Shown here piece by piece: positions 55,376 to 63,576 of a stretch of DNA of 64,000 bases. The stretch is taken from contig NZ_FWWY01000001.1 of the NCBI RefSeq assembly GCF_900176145.1, positions 2,601,444 to 2,665,443 of the forward strand, read 5' to 3'. Numbering within the stretch: the stretch's first letter is position 1; every line of letters starts with the position of its first letter. Below the pieces are notes generated by a model. The model made no database searches, had not been told where the DNA came from, and saw only the letters and a program-made list of their open reading frames with translations. The translations under genes and the position numbers were made by a program. The stretch comes from Sulfobacillus thermosulfidooxidans DSM 9293 (lineage in GTDB: Bacteria > Bacillota > Sulfobacillia > Sulfobacillales > Sulfobacillaceae).

Positions 55376-56762
55376 GCGATTTCGGCGCCCTACATGGCGA
55401 ATATCGTGGGCGCTTATGATCGGCATTGGGGCGGCGGTCATTTTGGCGGGGCTCAGTTCAGGATGGTTTGTTTATTCTTTGGCCAAAAGCACTTTGATAC
55501 GAGAAGGTATTCAGGAAATTGTTACCACCTCCAAAACCTCTGCGCTGAAGTTAATGGAAGAAAATCATCAACATCCCACGCGGGTTCCCGTTGAAGATTT
55601 GAATGATTTAGCCAGTGGTCATCTCTATTTCCTGTTATTAACCCCCCGTGGACGCTTCGTCGGATCCAGTGGCCCCATGCCGCCCGCTGTGCCCCAGCAA
55701 GGCTGGGTAAATGCTGGGGCATCGGGATGGTTTAACTTTGACGGAACTCCCTATGTGTTTGCCGATGCACCTTTGATATTAGATGGGCGTCACCGTGATC
55801 TCATTGTGGTCGATGGTCTTGCGCGAACGGCCTCGTTACTTTCTACGCTCCGCAAGGCTCTGGTTTTTGGAGAACTTCTTTTAGTTATTAGTAGCATATT
55901 AGCTGTCATTATCATTGTGCGCCGCGTCACGGACCCTCTTAGGTCTTTGGAGGAGGCAACCGAGACGGTGACCTTAAATCGCAAGACGGGTCAACATGTT
56001 GTTATTTCGTCGAACTTAACGGAGGTAGTCTCTTTGACGGAGTCATTCAACGGCATGCTTGATCGACTTCTCAAGGCCCAAGAACGCGAGCGACAATTTA
56101 TCAGTAATGCTGCTCATTCTTTTCGAACCCCTATTCACATTATTCGTGGGTACATTCACACTTTAACACAATGGGCTCATCACGATCCTCAAAGCCGATC
56201 CGAGGCGCTAAAAGCGCTGGCCCGGGAGTCTCAGGCTATGGAAACCTTGGTGGATCGTCTTCTGCAGTTATCGCGGATGGAGCAAGATGATCCGCCTCCC
56301 TTGCATCCACTGGAAGTGCTGCCTTATCTCCAAAAAATTCTGCCAAATCTACGGGACACGTGCCTGCACCATCCATTAACGCTCGATCTGACCACGCAAG
56401 AGATACCGGATATTTTATCGGAACCCGATCTCCTCGAAGCCGTTTTGCGCATATTGGTCGAAAATGCCGACACTTATGCCGATGATAATACGGCGGTAAC
56501 GTTGTTCGTGATCCCATTAATGGCAACTCGCCGCGTGCGCATTGGTGTTTTAAATCAAGGCCCTGAGATTTCTGAAGATACTCTTGCGCACCTCTTTGAT
56601 CGTTTTTACCGGGCTGGACAACCTGCCTCGAGCCAACATTTTGGACTAGGACTCGCAATTGCTCATAATATTGTCATGCGAATCAAAGGGCAGTGGGTAA
56701 TCGAAAGTGCCCTCCACCGCACGATCTTTGCTATTGACTTACCTATGTTCTTAAGCGAATAA
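55368..56762 (+). CDS. Sensor histidine kinase with HAMP domain
   Basis: A 464-residue kinase: membrane helix ~15-37, a ~125-residue outside domain, helix ~165-187, HAMP (RRVTDPLRSLEEATETV), H-box FISNAAHSFRTPIHII with His near 250, N-box VENADTYADDNT, and a G2 box FGLGLAIAHNIV. The usual G1 glycine pair is weak (NQGPEI). It phosphorylates the adjacent response regulator. Neighbouring PepSY proteins may interact with its outside domain. Confidence 0.9.
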   Translation: MTKRFRRPTWRISWALMIGIGAAVILAGLSSGWFVYSLAKSTLIREGIQEIVTTSKTSALKLMEENHQHPTRVPVEDLNDLASGHLYFLLLTPRGRFVGSSGPMPPAVPQQGWVNAGASGWFNFDGTPYVFADAPLILDGRHRDLIVVDGLARTASLLSTLRKALVFGELLLVISSILAVIIIVRRVTDPLRSLEEATETVTLNRKTGQHVVISSNLTEVVSLTESFNGMLDRLLKAQERERQFISNAAHSFRTPIHIIRGYIHTLTQWAHHDPQSRSEALKALARESQAMETLVDRLLQLSRMEQDDPPPLHPLEVLPYLQKILPNLRDTCLHHPLTLDLTTQEIPDILSEPDLLEAVLRILVENADTYADDNTAVTLFVIPLMATRRVRIGVLNQGPEISEDTLAHLFDRFYRAGQPASSQHFGLGLAIAHNIVMRIKGQWVIESALHRTIFAIDLPMFLSE

Positions 56763-57066
56763 GGCAAGGATAAAGGTTCAAAGGAAAAGAACCACCACTA
56801 ATTTTTCATTGCTTCTATGAACACCCGTTGTGACGTTCGAAGTGCAGGGGATAACAAGACAGATGTTGCACCATATCAGCGAATAAAACTCGGGATATTA
56901 AAGATTGGTGAAGATATTTGGGAAGGACAAATCAATCATTTGACTCGACGGTTTACTAGAGTATGAAGGTATCCGACCCTGTCGATAATGACAAAGTCTC
57001 ACGCTTCAATAAATGTGTCGTCGTTATTTCCGTAAAAAATGAAAAGTGCGACATATCTCCGGGTAT
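56763..57066. other. Non-coding gap
   Basis: About 300 bp between the kinase gene and the tRNA-Leu promoter. There is no gene or clear terminator. A TTGACT/TATGAA pair near 56940-56970 could be a promoter, but nothing follows it except the tRNA. Confidence 0.35.
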
Positions 57067-57095
57067 TTGTCTCTGGAGAAAGTCTGTGATAAAAT
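57067..57095 (+). promoter_or_regulatory. Promoter of tRNA-Leu(GAG)
   Basis: TTGTCT, a 17-base spacer and TAAAAT, with the -10 ending 27 bp before the mature tRNA. Confidence 0.6.
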
Positions 57096-57122
57096 AAAAA
57101 AGCAGTTGACCTCGCGATATGT

Positions 57123-57207
57123 GTCGGGATGGCGGAACTGGCAGACGCTTACGTTTGAGGGGCGTATGGAGCAATCCGTGGGGGTTCGAGTCCCCCTCCC
57201 GACACCA
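57123..57207 (+). tRNA. tRNA-Leu, anticodon GAG
   Basis: A complete class II tRNA of 85 nt including encoded CCA. Acceptor stem GTCGGGA/TCCCGAC, D-arm GCGGAACTGGCAGACGC, anticodon stem TACGT/GCGTA with loop TTGAGGG (anticodon GAG, reading CUC), a variable arm and T-arm GGGGGTTCGAGTCCCCC. No intron. Confidence 0.93.
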
Positions 57208-57403
57208 CAATTCAACTCTCTTCATTATGTAATGAGTCCAACCACATGATATCCCATAGTGACTTTTAGTAGCCATTGCATCTCTCGCCCATTCCTTGAA
57301 ATTTTGATTTTTTTGATGGGTCCGGAGAGGGCACTGCATAGTTTTAAGAATACTCCTGTCATAAACATCATGTCTTCTATCTTTATAACTGGACGGATAA
57401 AAT

Positions 57404-58045
57404 TCATTGAGCAACGGAAAACACAGCGATATTCATCATGGTGGGTTGTCCCGTTTGAGATGAAAGGACATCAATTAGGGCTGTATGCCATCCTTCCCCA
57501 ATTGGAGCAAGCGCTTTACCAGATACAGTCCCTCCGGGTGGAATTCGTAACACAGGATTAAGTGAAGACGTTGTAGTGGGCGGCGTTGGCCATAACGAGG
57601 GCGTTAGGAGATCAAGTTGCTGAGTCGTAAGTCCACCCCACTCAATAATAGAACCTGTCGAGGTATTCACAGAAGTGGGTAGCATATCAAACTGTCCGGT
57701 AGGATTTGTATATTCAGGATTCGCTGTGTGATTTTGGACGGTGACAGCATTCAGCAAAGGTATCGCTACAGGTGTCAAGGTCGGATTGTGCATCATCACG
57801 GTAATCAAGACATCCTCTAAATGCAATGATGGCCAAGTCTCGACGATACGAGAATGTGTCACGGTCACTTGCAACTGCTTGAGAGCTTGGTCATCTAAAG
57901 TGCCCAGTGTTCCTTGAGCCAAATTTTGAGGAGTCGGAGGAGTAACATGGCGCCGAGCCCAGGCAATAAATGCGGCAATGACAGCCCCGGCAACCAATAA
58001 AAAGATCCAGCCATGGCGTTCATCCATCGATTTTCTGATGAACAT
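57404..58045 (-). CDS. Membrane-anchored protein of unknown function
   Basis: A 213-residue protein with one N-terminal membrane helix (GWIFLLVAGAVIAAFIAWA, about residues 12-30) and an external domain of about 170 residues, beta-rich and reminiscent of DUF4352-like immunoglobulin folds (LEDVLITVMMHNPTLTPVAIP). No catalytic motif is seen. The start ATG lacks a strong ribosome site; an ATG six codons later is also possible. It lies between two tRNA-Leu genes. Confidence 0.6.
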   Translation of the reverse strand: MFIRKSMDERHGWIFLLVAGAVIAAFIAWARRHVTPPTPQNLAQGTLGTLDDQALKQLQVTVTHSRIVETWPSLHLEDVLITVMMHNPTLTPVAIPLLNAVTVQNHTANPEYTNPTGQFDMLPTSVNTSTGSIIEWGGLTTQQLDLLTPSLWPTPPTTTSSLNPVLRIPPGGTVSGKALAPIGEGWHTALIDVLSSQTGQPTMMNIAVFSVAQ

Positions 58046-58504
58046 GGTGGGGATGTGTTGGCCATGTTTGTCTATCCTTTCGAGAATAGGTGAATGATGA
58101 CTATCCCTGGACCATAAAAAGTTGAAAAATTGCTTCCTGCTTATGCTGCTTTCTATGGGCAGTCCTAATTCATTGAACCGTATTTCATTACGATAGATTT
58201 CGATGGAATTTTATAAAATCCTTTCAACTTGGACCTTCAAAGAAGAAAAGGAAAAAGGGAAGAAAAATTAGATATCACTAGGGTGTGTCAAGAAAATTAA
58301 AGAAACCTGTTCTTGGTAAAGCCGAACATTGAAGAGAGGTTTTGCATTGAGTTTAGTCGTAACGGGCATATTGAATCGTTGTCAATATGACAGAGCAAGA
58401 GCAAATTTTAATAAGACGTTGATTTTAAAAAAATACCGACATCATTCTGTGCCGGATTATAGGGTTTTTAACTTGTCGTACGATTGTGTGTTCAAACATA
58501 ATTG
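58046..58504. other. Non-coding gap
   Basis: About 460 bp with a purine-rich stretch near 58235-58270 and no supportable gene. A 65-codon frame at 58329-58526 runs into the tRNA and is rejected. Confidence 0.35.
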
Positions 58505-58591
58505 TGGTGCCGAAGGTGGGATTTGAACCCACACGAGCTATTGCTCACGGCGCCCTGAACACCGCGTGTCTGCCGATTCCACCACTTCGGC
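58505..58591 (-). tRNA. tRNA-Leu, anticodon CAG
   Basis: An 87-nt class II tRNA with encoded CCA: acceptor GCCGAAG/CTTCGGC, anticodon stem CGGTG/CGCCG with loop TTCAGGG (anticodon CAG, reading CUG), long variable arm GAGCAATAGCTC and T-arm GTGGGTTCAAATCCCAC. It has a different anticodon and is on the opposite strand from the tRNA-Leu 1.3 kb to the left. Confidence 0.93.
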
Positions 58592-58619
58592 AACGTCCTC
58601 ACTCTGACGTGCAAAAATT

Positions 58620-58648
58620 AGTGTATCATCTTCGTCTAAGTTGTGCAA
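58620..58648 (-). promoter_or_regulatory. Promoter of tRNA-Leu(CAG)
   Basis: Minus-strand TTGCAC, a 17-base spacer and TACACT, ending 28 bp before the tRNA. It sits in the 100-bp space shared with the start of the ccm operon. Confidence 0.55.
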
Positions 58649-58691
58649 CATGAGGATTAAATACATGTTGTGAAATGGGTGACGGAACCAG

Positions 58692-59102
58692 TTGGCCACA
58701 TCGAAAAAGCGTAAATTACAGGTAGGTAGTGCGGTGATTGCTTTATCACTCGGATATCTTCTTGTCCAAGGAGCCCATAATTTCTCCAATTACTTCCTCA
58801 CCGTCAAACAATATGAAGATCATATTCGCCGCTTCTCCGAGCAAACAGTGCGCGTGCAAGGCACGTTGCAATCGACCAGTGTGAGTTACAATCCCAAAAC
58901 CAGTACTTTGCGATTTGATTTGGTATCAAATGGCGCCAAATTGCCCATCCTATACCAAGGTCCGATGCCAACCGAACAATTCAAAAATGCGAGTGCCATT
59001 GTTAAAGGACATATGGAACCGGACGGCATCTTTAAGGCCCAAAAATTAGAAATTCAATGCCCCGATCATTACTCGGCTGCACCCACAGCGAGAAACCCGT
59101 AA
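58692..59102 (+). CDS. ccmE: Cytochrome c maturation heme chaperone CcmE, Cys-type
   Basis: A 136-residue CcmE: N-terminal membrane helix (VIALSLGYLLVQGAH) and an OB-fold domain (VRVQGTLQSTSV, LPILYQGPMPTEQF, IVKGHMEPDGIFKAQKL). The heme-attachment motif is CPDHY (Cys123, Tyr127), the CxxxY variant found in archaea and some bacteria in place of HxxxY. The start is TTG, the first usable codon after an in-frame stop. It leads the ccm operon; ccmF follows 20 bp later. It carries heme on the outside of the membrane to the CcmF lyase. Confidence 0.85.
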   Translation: MATSKKRKLQVGSAVIALSLGYLLVQGAHNFSNYFLTVKQYEDHIRRFSEQTVRVQGTLQSTSVSYNPKTSTLRFDLVSNGAKLPILYQGPMPTEQFKNASAIVKGHMEPDGIFKAQKLEIQCPDHYSAAPTARNP

Positions 59103-59122
59103 AGGGAAGGTGACCTTGATCC

Positions 59123-61153
59123 GTGACGATGCCCGAATTGGGACGGTACGCGTTATTCTTAGCTGGCGGGAGTTCAATCTATATCCTGGTTATCGGCTCG
59201 TGGAACAGGCGGATTGGTAGTGCCCGGTTAACGGAAAGTATGCGGGGAGCGGTGCTCGCTTTGGCTTTGGCTCTCACCACCGCAGTACTCACTTTAGAAT
59301 ATTTGCTGGTAACGGGGAATTACACCATTCAAGCGGTCTATAATCATTCCGACCGTGCTTTGCCGCTGCTTTATAAAATAGGAGCATTGTGGGGAGGCAA
59401 TTCTGGGTCGGTCTTGTTTTGGGCATGGATTTTGTCCTTATATACAGCCGTCGTGGCAGTGCGGGTGCGGTGGCAAGAGCCATTGACCTCCCTGTCGATT
59501 TTGTATTTATCGGGCCTGTTGCTGTTTTTTACGGGAATGTCTAATCTCGTCGTCAATCCATTTCGGATTCTTGGTGGCCACCCTAGGGATGGTGCTGGAC
59601 TAGATCCCTTATTACAAAATGTGGTGATGAGTATTCATCCCCCTACGATGTATGTGGGATTGATTGGAATGGCTGTGCCCGCCGCGGTCATGATGGCGGC
59701 TTTATGGACGCGAACTCCCATGGAACAGTGGATAGGGATGGTCAGACGATGGACATTGTTCGCTTGGATGTTCTTATCGGCAGCTATTGTTCTCGGAGGC
59801 ATGTGGGCCTATATGGAACTCGGGTGGGGAGGCTACTGGGAATGGGATCCTGTAGAAAATGCCTCCTTGATGCCATGGCTTTTGGCCACAGCCTTTTTGC
59901 ATTCGCTGCAAGCCCAGGAAAAACGGGGAATTCTTCGGGCATGGACAGCAGTATTGGCGGTGGGAAGTTTTCTTTTGACCCTCGTGGGAACCTATATTAC
60001 CCGGAGTGGCATTTTGAAGAATTCGGTCCATTCATTTACGGGGACTGGGGTCGGTCCCTATTTCTTAGCCTTGTTAATCCTGATTGGATTGGCAACCCTC
60101 TTCATTCTTTGGTCACGGCAAGAGGAGCTTCAACAAGGATCCGTAGAGGATTCTTCGGATCTGACCTGGTCTAAAGAAATCATATATCGATTAGTCAACG
60201 TCCTTTTTAGCGCCATTGCCGTCATTGTCCTTTTCGGCACATTTTATCCGGTTCTGTCCCAAGCATTGACGGGAACCACAATTATTCTCACTCAAGAATA
60301 TTTTAACCGGCTCACGGTGCCTCTTTTCTTAATACTAGCCGTTCTTTTAGGGGTAGCCCCCGCCACAGGTTGGAGGCGGACGCAACTTGTACGGTTTTGG
60401 CATCAAATGCGAAAACCGGTGGCTGTTGCGCTGGTGTTGGGGATTCTAGCCTATCTCAGTGGATTTCATGCCATGATGGCTTGGCTGGCCATGATGGTTG
60501 TGGGATTCGCTTCCACATCGATGATTCAAGAATTTGTTAGAGCGGCCAAGAACCGGCAAAAAGCGCAACATCTGGGATGGCACCGTTCTTTGGCACAAGC
60601 TATTAGCCATAATCGCCGACGCTACGGGGGATATTTAGCCCATATGGCTTTTTTGCTGATCATTTTTGGGGTGGCTGGATCCCACACCCATAATATCAAA
60701 GTCACGACCACTTTAAAGCCCCATCAACACCTGGTTCTCGGAGGGTATGACATTGCATACCAAGGGATGTCTCTCGCGACGGGACCAGGGTATCAGATGG
60801 TGCAGGCCAATTTATTGGTTCATTATCATGCTCGACAATTTCGCGAGCAGCCTGCGCTGGCTTTTTTTCCAGGATCGGCTGAGCCGGTGGCGAAGGTCGC
60901 CATTCATGGGGGATGGATGAAGGATTTATATTGTGTGTTTGAAGGAAGTCCTGGACACCAGGCAGCGATTTTGCACATCTTCATTAATCCATTTGTACGC
61001 TTTATCTGGACGGGAATGTACATCCTTATCGGCGCCACGTTGTTGTCTTTAGGAGGTCGAACCACTAAAGAGCGCAATATATCCCGGTCCCTTGTCGATG
61101 TTGCGGGGATTCGGGGGACGTCTTTGAGTGTGAAAGGACGGGATCCGTTTTAA
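59123..61153 (+). CDS. ccmF: Cytochrome c heme lyase subunit CcmF
   Basis: A 676-residue polytopic protein with the tryptophan-rich WWD domain (WGGYWEWDPVENASLMPW at about 234-251) and conserved outer histidines, and the CcmF-type N-terminus WGGNSGSVLFWAW. It ligates heme from CcmE to apocytochrome. The start is GTG (or ATG two codons later). The last base of its stop overlaps the next small gene (TAATG). Confidence 0.94.
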   Translation: MTMPELGRYALFLAGGSSIYILVIGSWNRRIGSARLTESMRGAVLALALALTTAVLTLEYLLVTGNYTIQAVYNHSDRALPLLYKIGALWGGNSGSVLFWAWILSLYTAVVAVRVRWQEPLTSLSILYLSGLLLFFTGMSNLVVNPFRILGGHPRDGAGLDPLLQNVVMSIHPPTMYVGLIGMAVPAAVMMAALWTRTPMEQWIGMVRRWTLFAWMFLSAAIVLGGMWAYMELGWGGYWEWDPVENASLMPWLLATAFLHSLQAQEKRGILRAWTAVLAVGSFLLTLVGTYITRSGILKNSVHSFTGTGVGPYFLALLILIGLATLFILWSRQEELQQGSVEDSSDLTWSKEIIYRLVNVLFSAIAVIVLFGTFYPVLSQALTGTTIILTQEYFNRLTVPLFLILAVLLGVAPATGWRRTQLVRFWHQMRKPVAVALVLGILAYLSGFHAMMAWLAMMVVGFASTSMIQEFVRAAKNRQKAQHLGWHRSLAQAISHNRRRYGGYLAHMAFLLIIFGVAGSHTHNIKVTTTLKPHQHLVLGGYDIAYQGMSLATGPGYQMVQANLLVHYHARQFREQPALAFFPGSAEPVAKVAIHGGWMKDLYCVFEGSPGHQAAILHIFINPFVRFIWTGMYILIGATLLSLGGRTTKERNISRSLVDVAGIRGTSLSVKGRDPF

Positions 61154-61350
61154 TGGTTACATTGTTAGGAGTCATGCTAACTATTGCCGTATTAACTCTC
61201 TTGGTTGTCCCTGCGTTAAGGCAGGAATCCTCAGACACGGCCTTCATAGAAAAAGTGCCAGCAAGCTATTGCCTAAAGTGTGGACAAAAACGCGGCGTAT
61301 TTTACAGATCGTGCTCTCATGGCGGAAAGGACAGCACACGAAGATCATGA
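61153..61350 (+). CDS. Small membrane protein with zinc-ribbon-like cysteines (ccm operon)
   Basis: A 65-residue protein: one membrane helix (about 3-21) then a short outer or inner tail with CLKCGQKRGVFYRSCSHGG. This has a CxxC and a third Cys, possibly a metal or redox site. Its ATG overlaps the ccmF stop and its stop overlaps the next gene (ATGA), so it is coupled at both ends and likely real. It sits where ccmG/ccmH/ccmI genes usually lie. It is too short for any of those; it could be a reduced CcmH or CcmI counterpart, but that is speculation. Confidence 0.6.
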   Translation: MVTLLGVMLTIAVLTLLVVPALRQESSDTAFIEKVPASYCLKCGQKRGVFYRSCSHGGKDSTRRS

Positions 61351-62168
61351 AAAAATTTGGATGGGTGCTGATGGCAGGCATGATAGCAGTGGGAACTCCC
61401 GCCGGGGTTTTGGCTAAGAGCTTGCCCGAACCGGTGGTGATGGAAATGGTCATGATGTTGCCCATTCAGCATCACTTAGCGATTTACGAACAATGGGTGT
61501 TTTCACATCCGCCCCACGGGGTGATACTGGGCATTTTGCCAGATGCAACGCATTTACGTGCCATAGGGGGCCATATTGACTCAAAAGATGCTCATGACGT
61601 TATCATCACAGCCCCAGTGAACTCGTGTGCTGTTCGGTATCAAGTGCCTTGGAATGAGCATTCGGGTGCTTACACGCTTCCGAGTTATGAGAGCACTGGT
61701 GTGGTGGTCCTGTTAGTTCCACCGTCCTTAGCCATGCCGGCGGTATTAAATCCGTCGTTGGCATTTAACGGGCAAGGGCGTATTCCTCTTCCTAAGATGA
61801 TGGCTGCGAGTCCTGTCTTTAATGAGTATGTCACCTCCCATCTTATGGCGGGATCGGCGTTGCCCTTAATTGTGGAACAGGCTAACAACCTCGTATCCCC
61901 TTCGTCAACTCGCTTTGCCGGGCATCTTTATCCCGGCATAGGTCAAGGCTTTCAAATCGCTATGGTTTTGTTGTCAGCCACCGCGATCCTTATGGCCTTT
62001 TCTTGGCGCAAGCTCTTTGGACTGAGCAGTAATTCCTGGTCACATGACATGTTGGCTAAAAATGCGAGCTTTCATCAAGGTTTAGTGGATGACTTCACTT
62101 TACAACAGGACATTACGCACATACCAACTCACAAAGGCTCACATCAGGAAGGACCGGACAAGGTATGA
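61347..62168 (+). CDS. Unknown exported membrane protein of the ccm operon
   Basis: A 273-residue protein with a signal peptide (VLMAGMIAVGTPAGVLA), an external domain of about 180 residues containing a single Cys (VNSCAVRY), one membrane helix near residues 210-230 (GFQIAMVLLSATAILMAF) and a cytoplasmic tail of about 45 residues. It matches no ccm family that I know. ATGA overlaps join it to both neighbours (61347-61350 and 62165-62168). Operon position suggests a role in heme delivery or apocytochrome handling. Confidence 0.7.
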   Translation: MKKFGWVLMAGMIAVGTPAGVLAKSLPEPVVMEMVMMLPIQHHLAIYEQWVFSHPPHGVILGILPDATHLRAIGGHIDSKDAHDVIITAPVNSCAVRYQVPWNEHSGAYTLPSYESTGVVVLLVPPSLAMPAVLNPSLAFNGQGRIPLPKMMAASPVFNEYVTSHLMAGSALPLIVEQANNLVSPSSTRFAGHLYPGIGQGFQIAMVLLSATAILMAFSWRKLFGLSSNSWSHDMLAKNASFHQGLVDDFTLQQDITHIPTHKGSHQEGPDKV

Positions 62169-62905
62169 CACAAGCGCCAGGATGGGTTATACAAGCCGAG
62201 CATGTAGGAAGAATGATGGCTGGTAAAGCCGTTCTTCAAGATGTCTCTTTTAGTTTGGCAAGAGGCAAATGTTTGGGGATCATGGGACCTAATGGGGCAG
62301 GGAAAACGACGTTGTTAAATGTTTTAAGTGGACTATGGCCTCTGTCGTGGGGAACTTTGAGGCGTTTTGGTTCAGACGTTGGGAAATCATATCAGAGTGA
62401 TCCGCGAATTGGATATTTAGGACATCACTCAATGCTTTATCCTGATCTAACCGCCCGCGAAAATTTGCTGTTCCAAGCACGGTTGTGGGGATTATCTCAT
62501 CCCACAAAGCAGGTGGATGACGTGTTGGAACAGGTGAGGTTATCGTGGTTTGCCCATGAAATGGTGCGGACCTATTCCCGCGGAATGAAACAGCGTCTTC
62601 AGATGGCGCGCCTGTTGTTAATTCAACCGGAGCTACTGTTATTGGATGAACCGTATACGGGACTCGACTTGGCTGGTCGGACTCTGTTTGAAAGAATTCT
62701 TACCCAGCGCAAAAGAGACGGTGCGGCCATCATCTTGATTTCGCATCAAATGGATGATGTCCTCCCATTGGCAGACGCCATAGTCATTTTAGCGCGTGGT
62801 CAATTTGTGTGGTGGTCTTCTGTCCATTCTCAGTCACAAAACGATCCCCATTTCTTCAACACCTATGCAAAGTGGGTCTCAGACGAGGTGCATCGATATC
62901 CGTAA
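62165..62905 (+). CDS. ccmA: Heme exporter ATP-binding protein CcmA
   Basis: A 246-residue ABC ATPase: Walker A GPNGAGKTT near residue 42, signature YSRGMKQRLQMAR, Walker B LLLLDEPYTGLD and switch His in ISHQMDD. With CcmB and CcmC it releases holo-CcmE. It overlaps the previous gene by 4 bp and probably ccmB by about 40 bp. Confidence 0.88.
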   Translation: MTQAPGWVIQAEHVGRMMAGKAVLQDVSFSLARGKCLGIMGPNGAGKTTLLNVLSGLWPLSWGTLRRFGSDVGKSYQSDPRIGYLGHHSMLYPDLTARENLLFQARLWGLSHPTKQVDDVLEQVRLSWFAHEMVRTYSRGMKQRLQMARLLLIQPELLLLDEPYTGLDLAGRTLFERILTQRKRDGAAIILISHQMDDVLPLADAIVILARGQFVWWSSVHSQSQNDPHFFNTYAKWVSDEVHRYP

Positions 62906-63575
62906 ATTTTTTGCTATTGTGCACAAAGATTTGTTATTCGAGTGGCGCACAAAGGATTGGTGGCTGGGGATGGTCACCTTTGTCCTGATGGTGCTTTTGG
63001 TGTTTGCGTTTGCGTTGGATTCCTTGAACCAGGTATTTCGGCAGATATTTCCGGGTATGTTATGGATAACATTCCTGTTTGCGGGAATATTAGGGATCAA
63101 CAAGGCCTTTCAGCGGGAAGAAGCGGAAGACACCTTAACGGGTTTGTTTTTAGCGCCAGGAGATCGATTGGCTGTGTATGCAGCTAAAATGACGGTGGCA
63201 TTCCTCTTCATGTTGGTTACTGAGCTCGTCAGTGTTCCGGCCTTTTTTATCCTATTTAATTTTAATTTTAATGCAGGTTTCGCGGTGCATGTGGGAGGCT
63301 TTCTCGTCACATTGGTACTCGGAGCGTTAGGTTTGGTGGAGATTTCCACATTATTGGCGGCGATCAGTATTCACGTGAAAAATGGTGACATACTGTTAAG
63401 CTTGTTCGTCATACCCTTGGAAATTCCTGTCTTAATAATGGCGGTTCAAGCCACCGCCGGGGTGCTGATGCCAAGCCCACCTCACGTGAGTTTGTGGATT
63501 CACGGACTCATAGCCTATGATCTCATTTTTCTGGCCGTAGGACTTATGCTCTCGGATTACCTGTGGGAGGTGTGA
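62865..63575 (+). CDS. ccmB: Heme exporter permease CcmB
   Basis: A CcmB protein of up to 236 residues with six membrane helices. The conserved start region KDLLFEWRTKDWWLGM and the central ILGINKAFQREEAEDTL are typical of CcmB. The start is uncertain: ATG 62865 lies inside ccmA, while GTG 62919 would give a protein of usual length; neither has a clear ribosome binding site. Confidence 0.85.
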   Translation: MQSGSQTRCIDIRKFFAIVHKDLLFEWRTKDWWLGMVTFVLMVLLVFAFALDSLNQVFRQIFPGMLWITFLFAGILGINKAFQREEAEDTLTGLFLAPGDRLAVYAAKMTVAFLFMLVTELVSVPAFFILFNFNFNAGFAVHVGGFLVTLVLGALGLVEISTLLAAISIHVKNGDILLSLFVIPLEIPVLIMAVQATAGVLMPSPPHVSLWIHGLIAYDLIFLAVGLMLSDYLWEV

Positions 63576-63576
63576 G

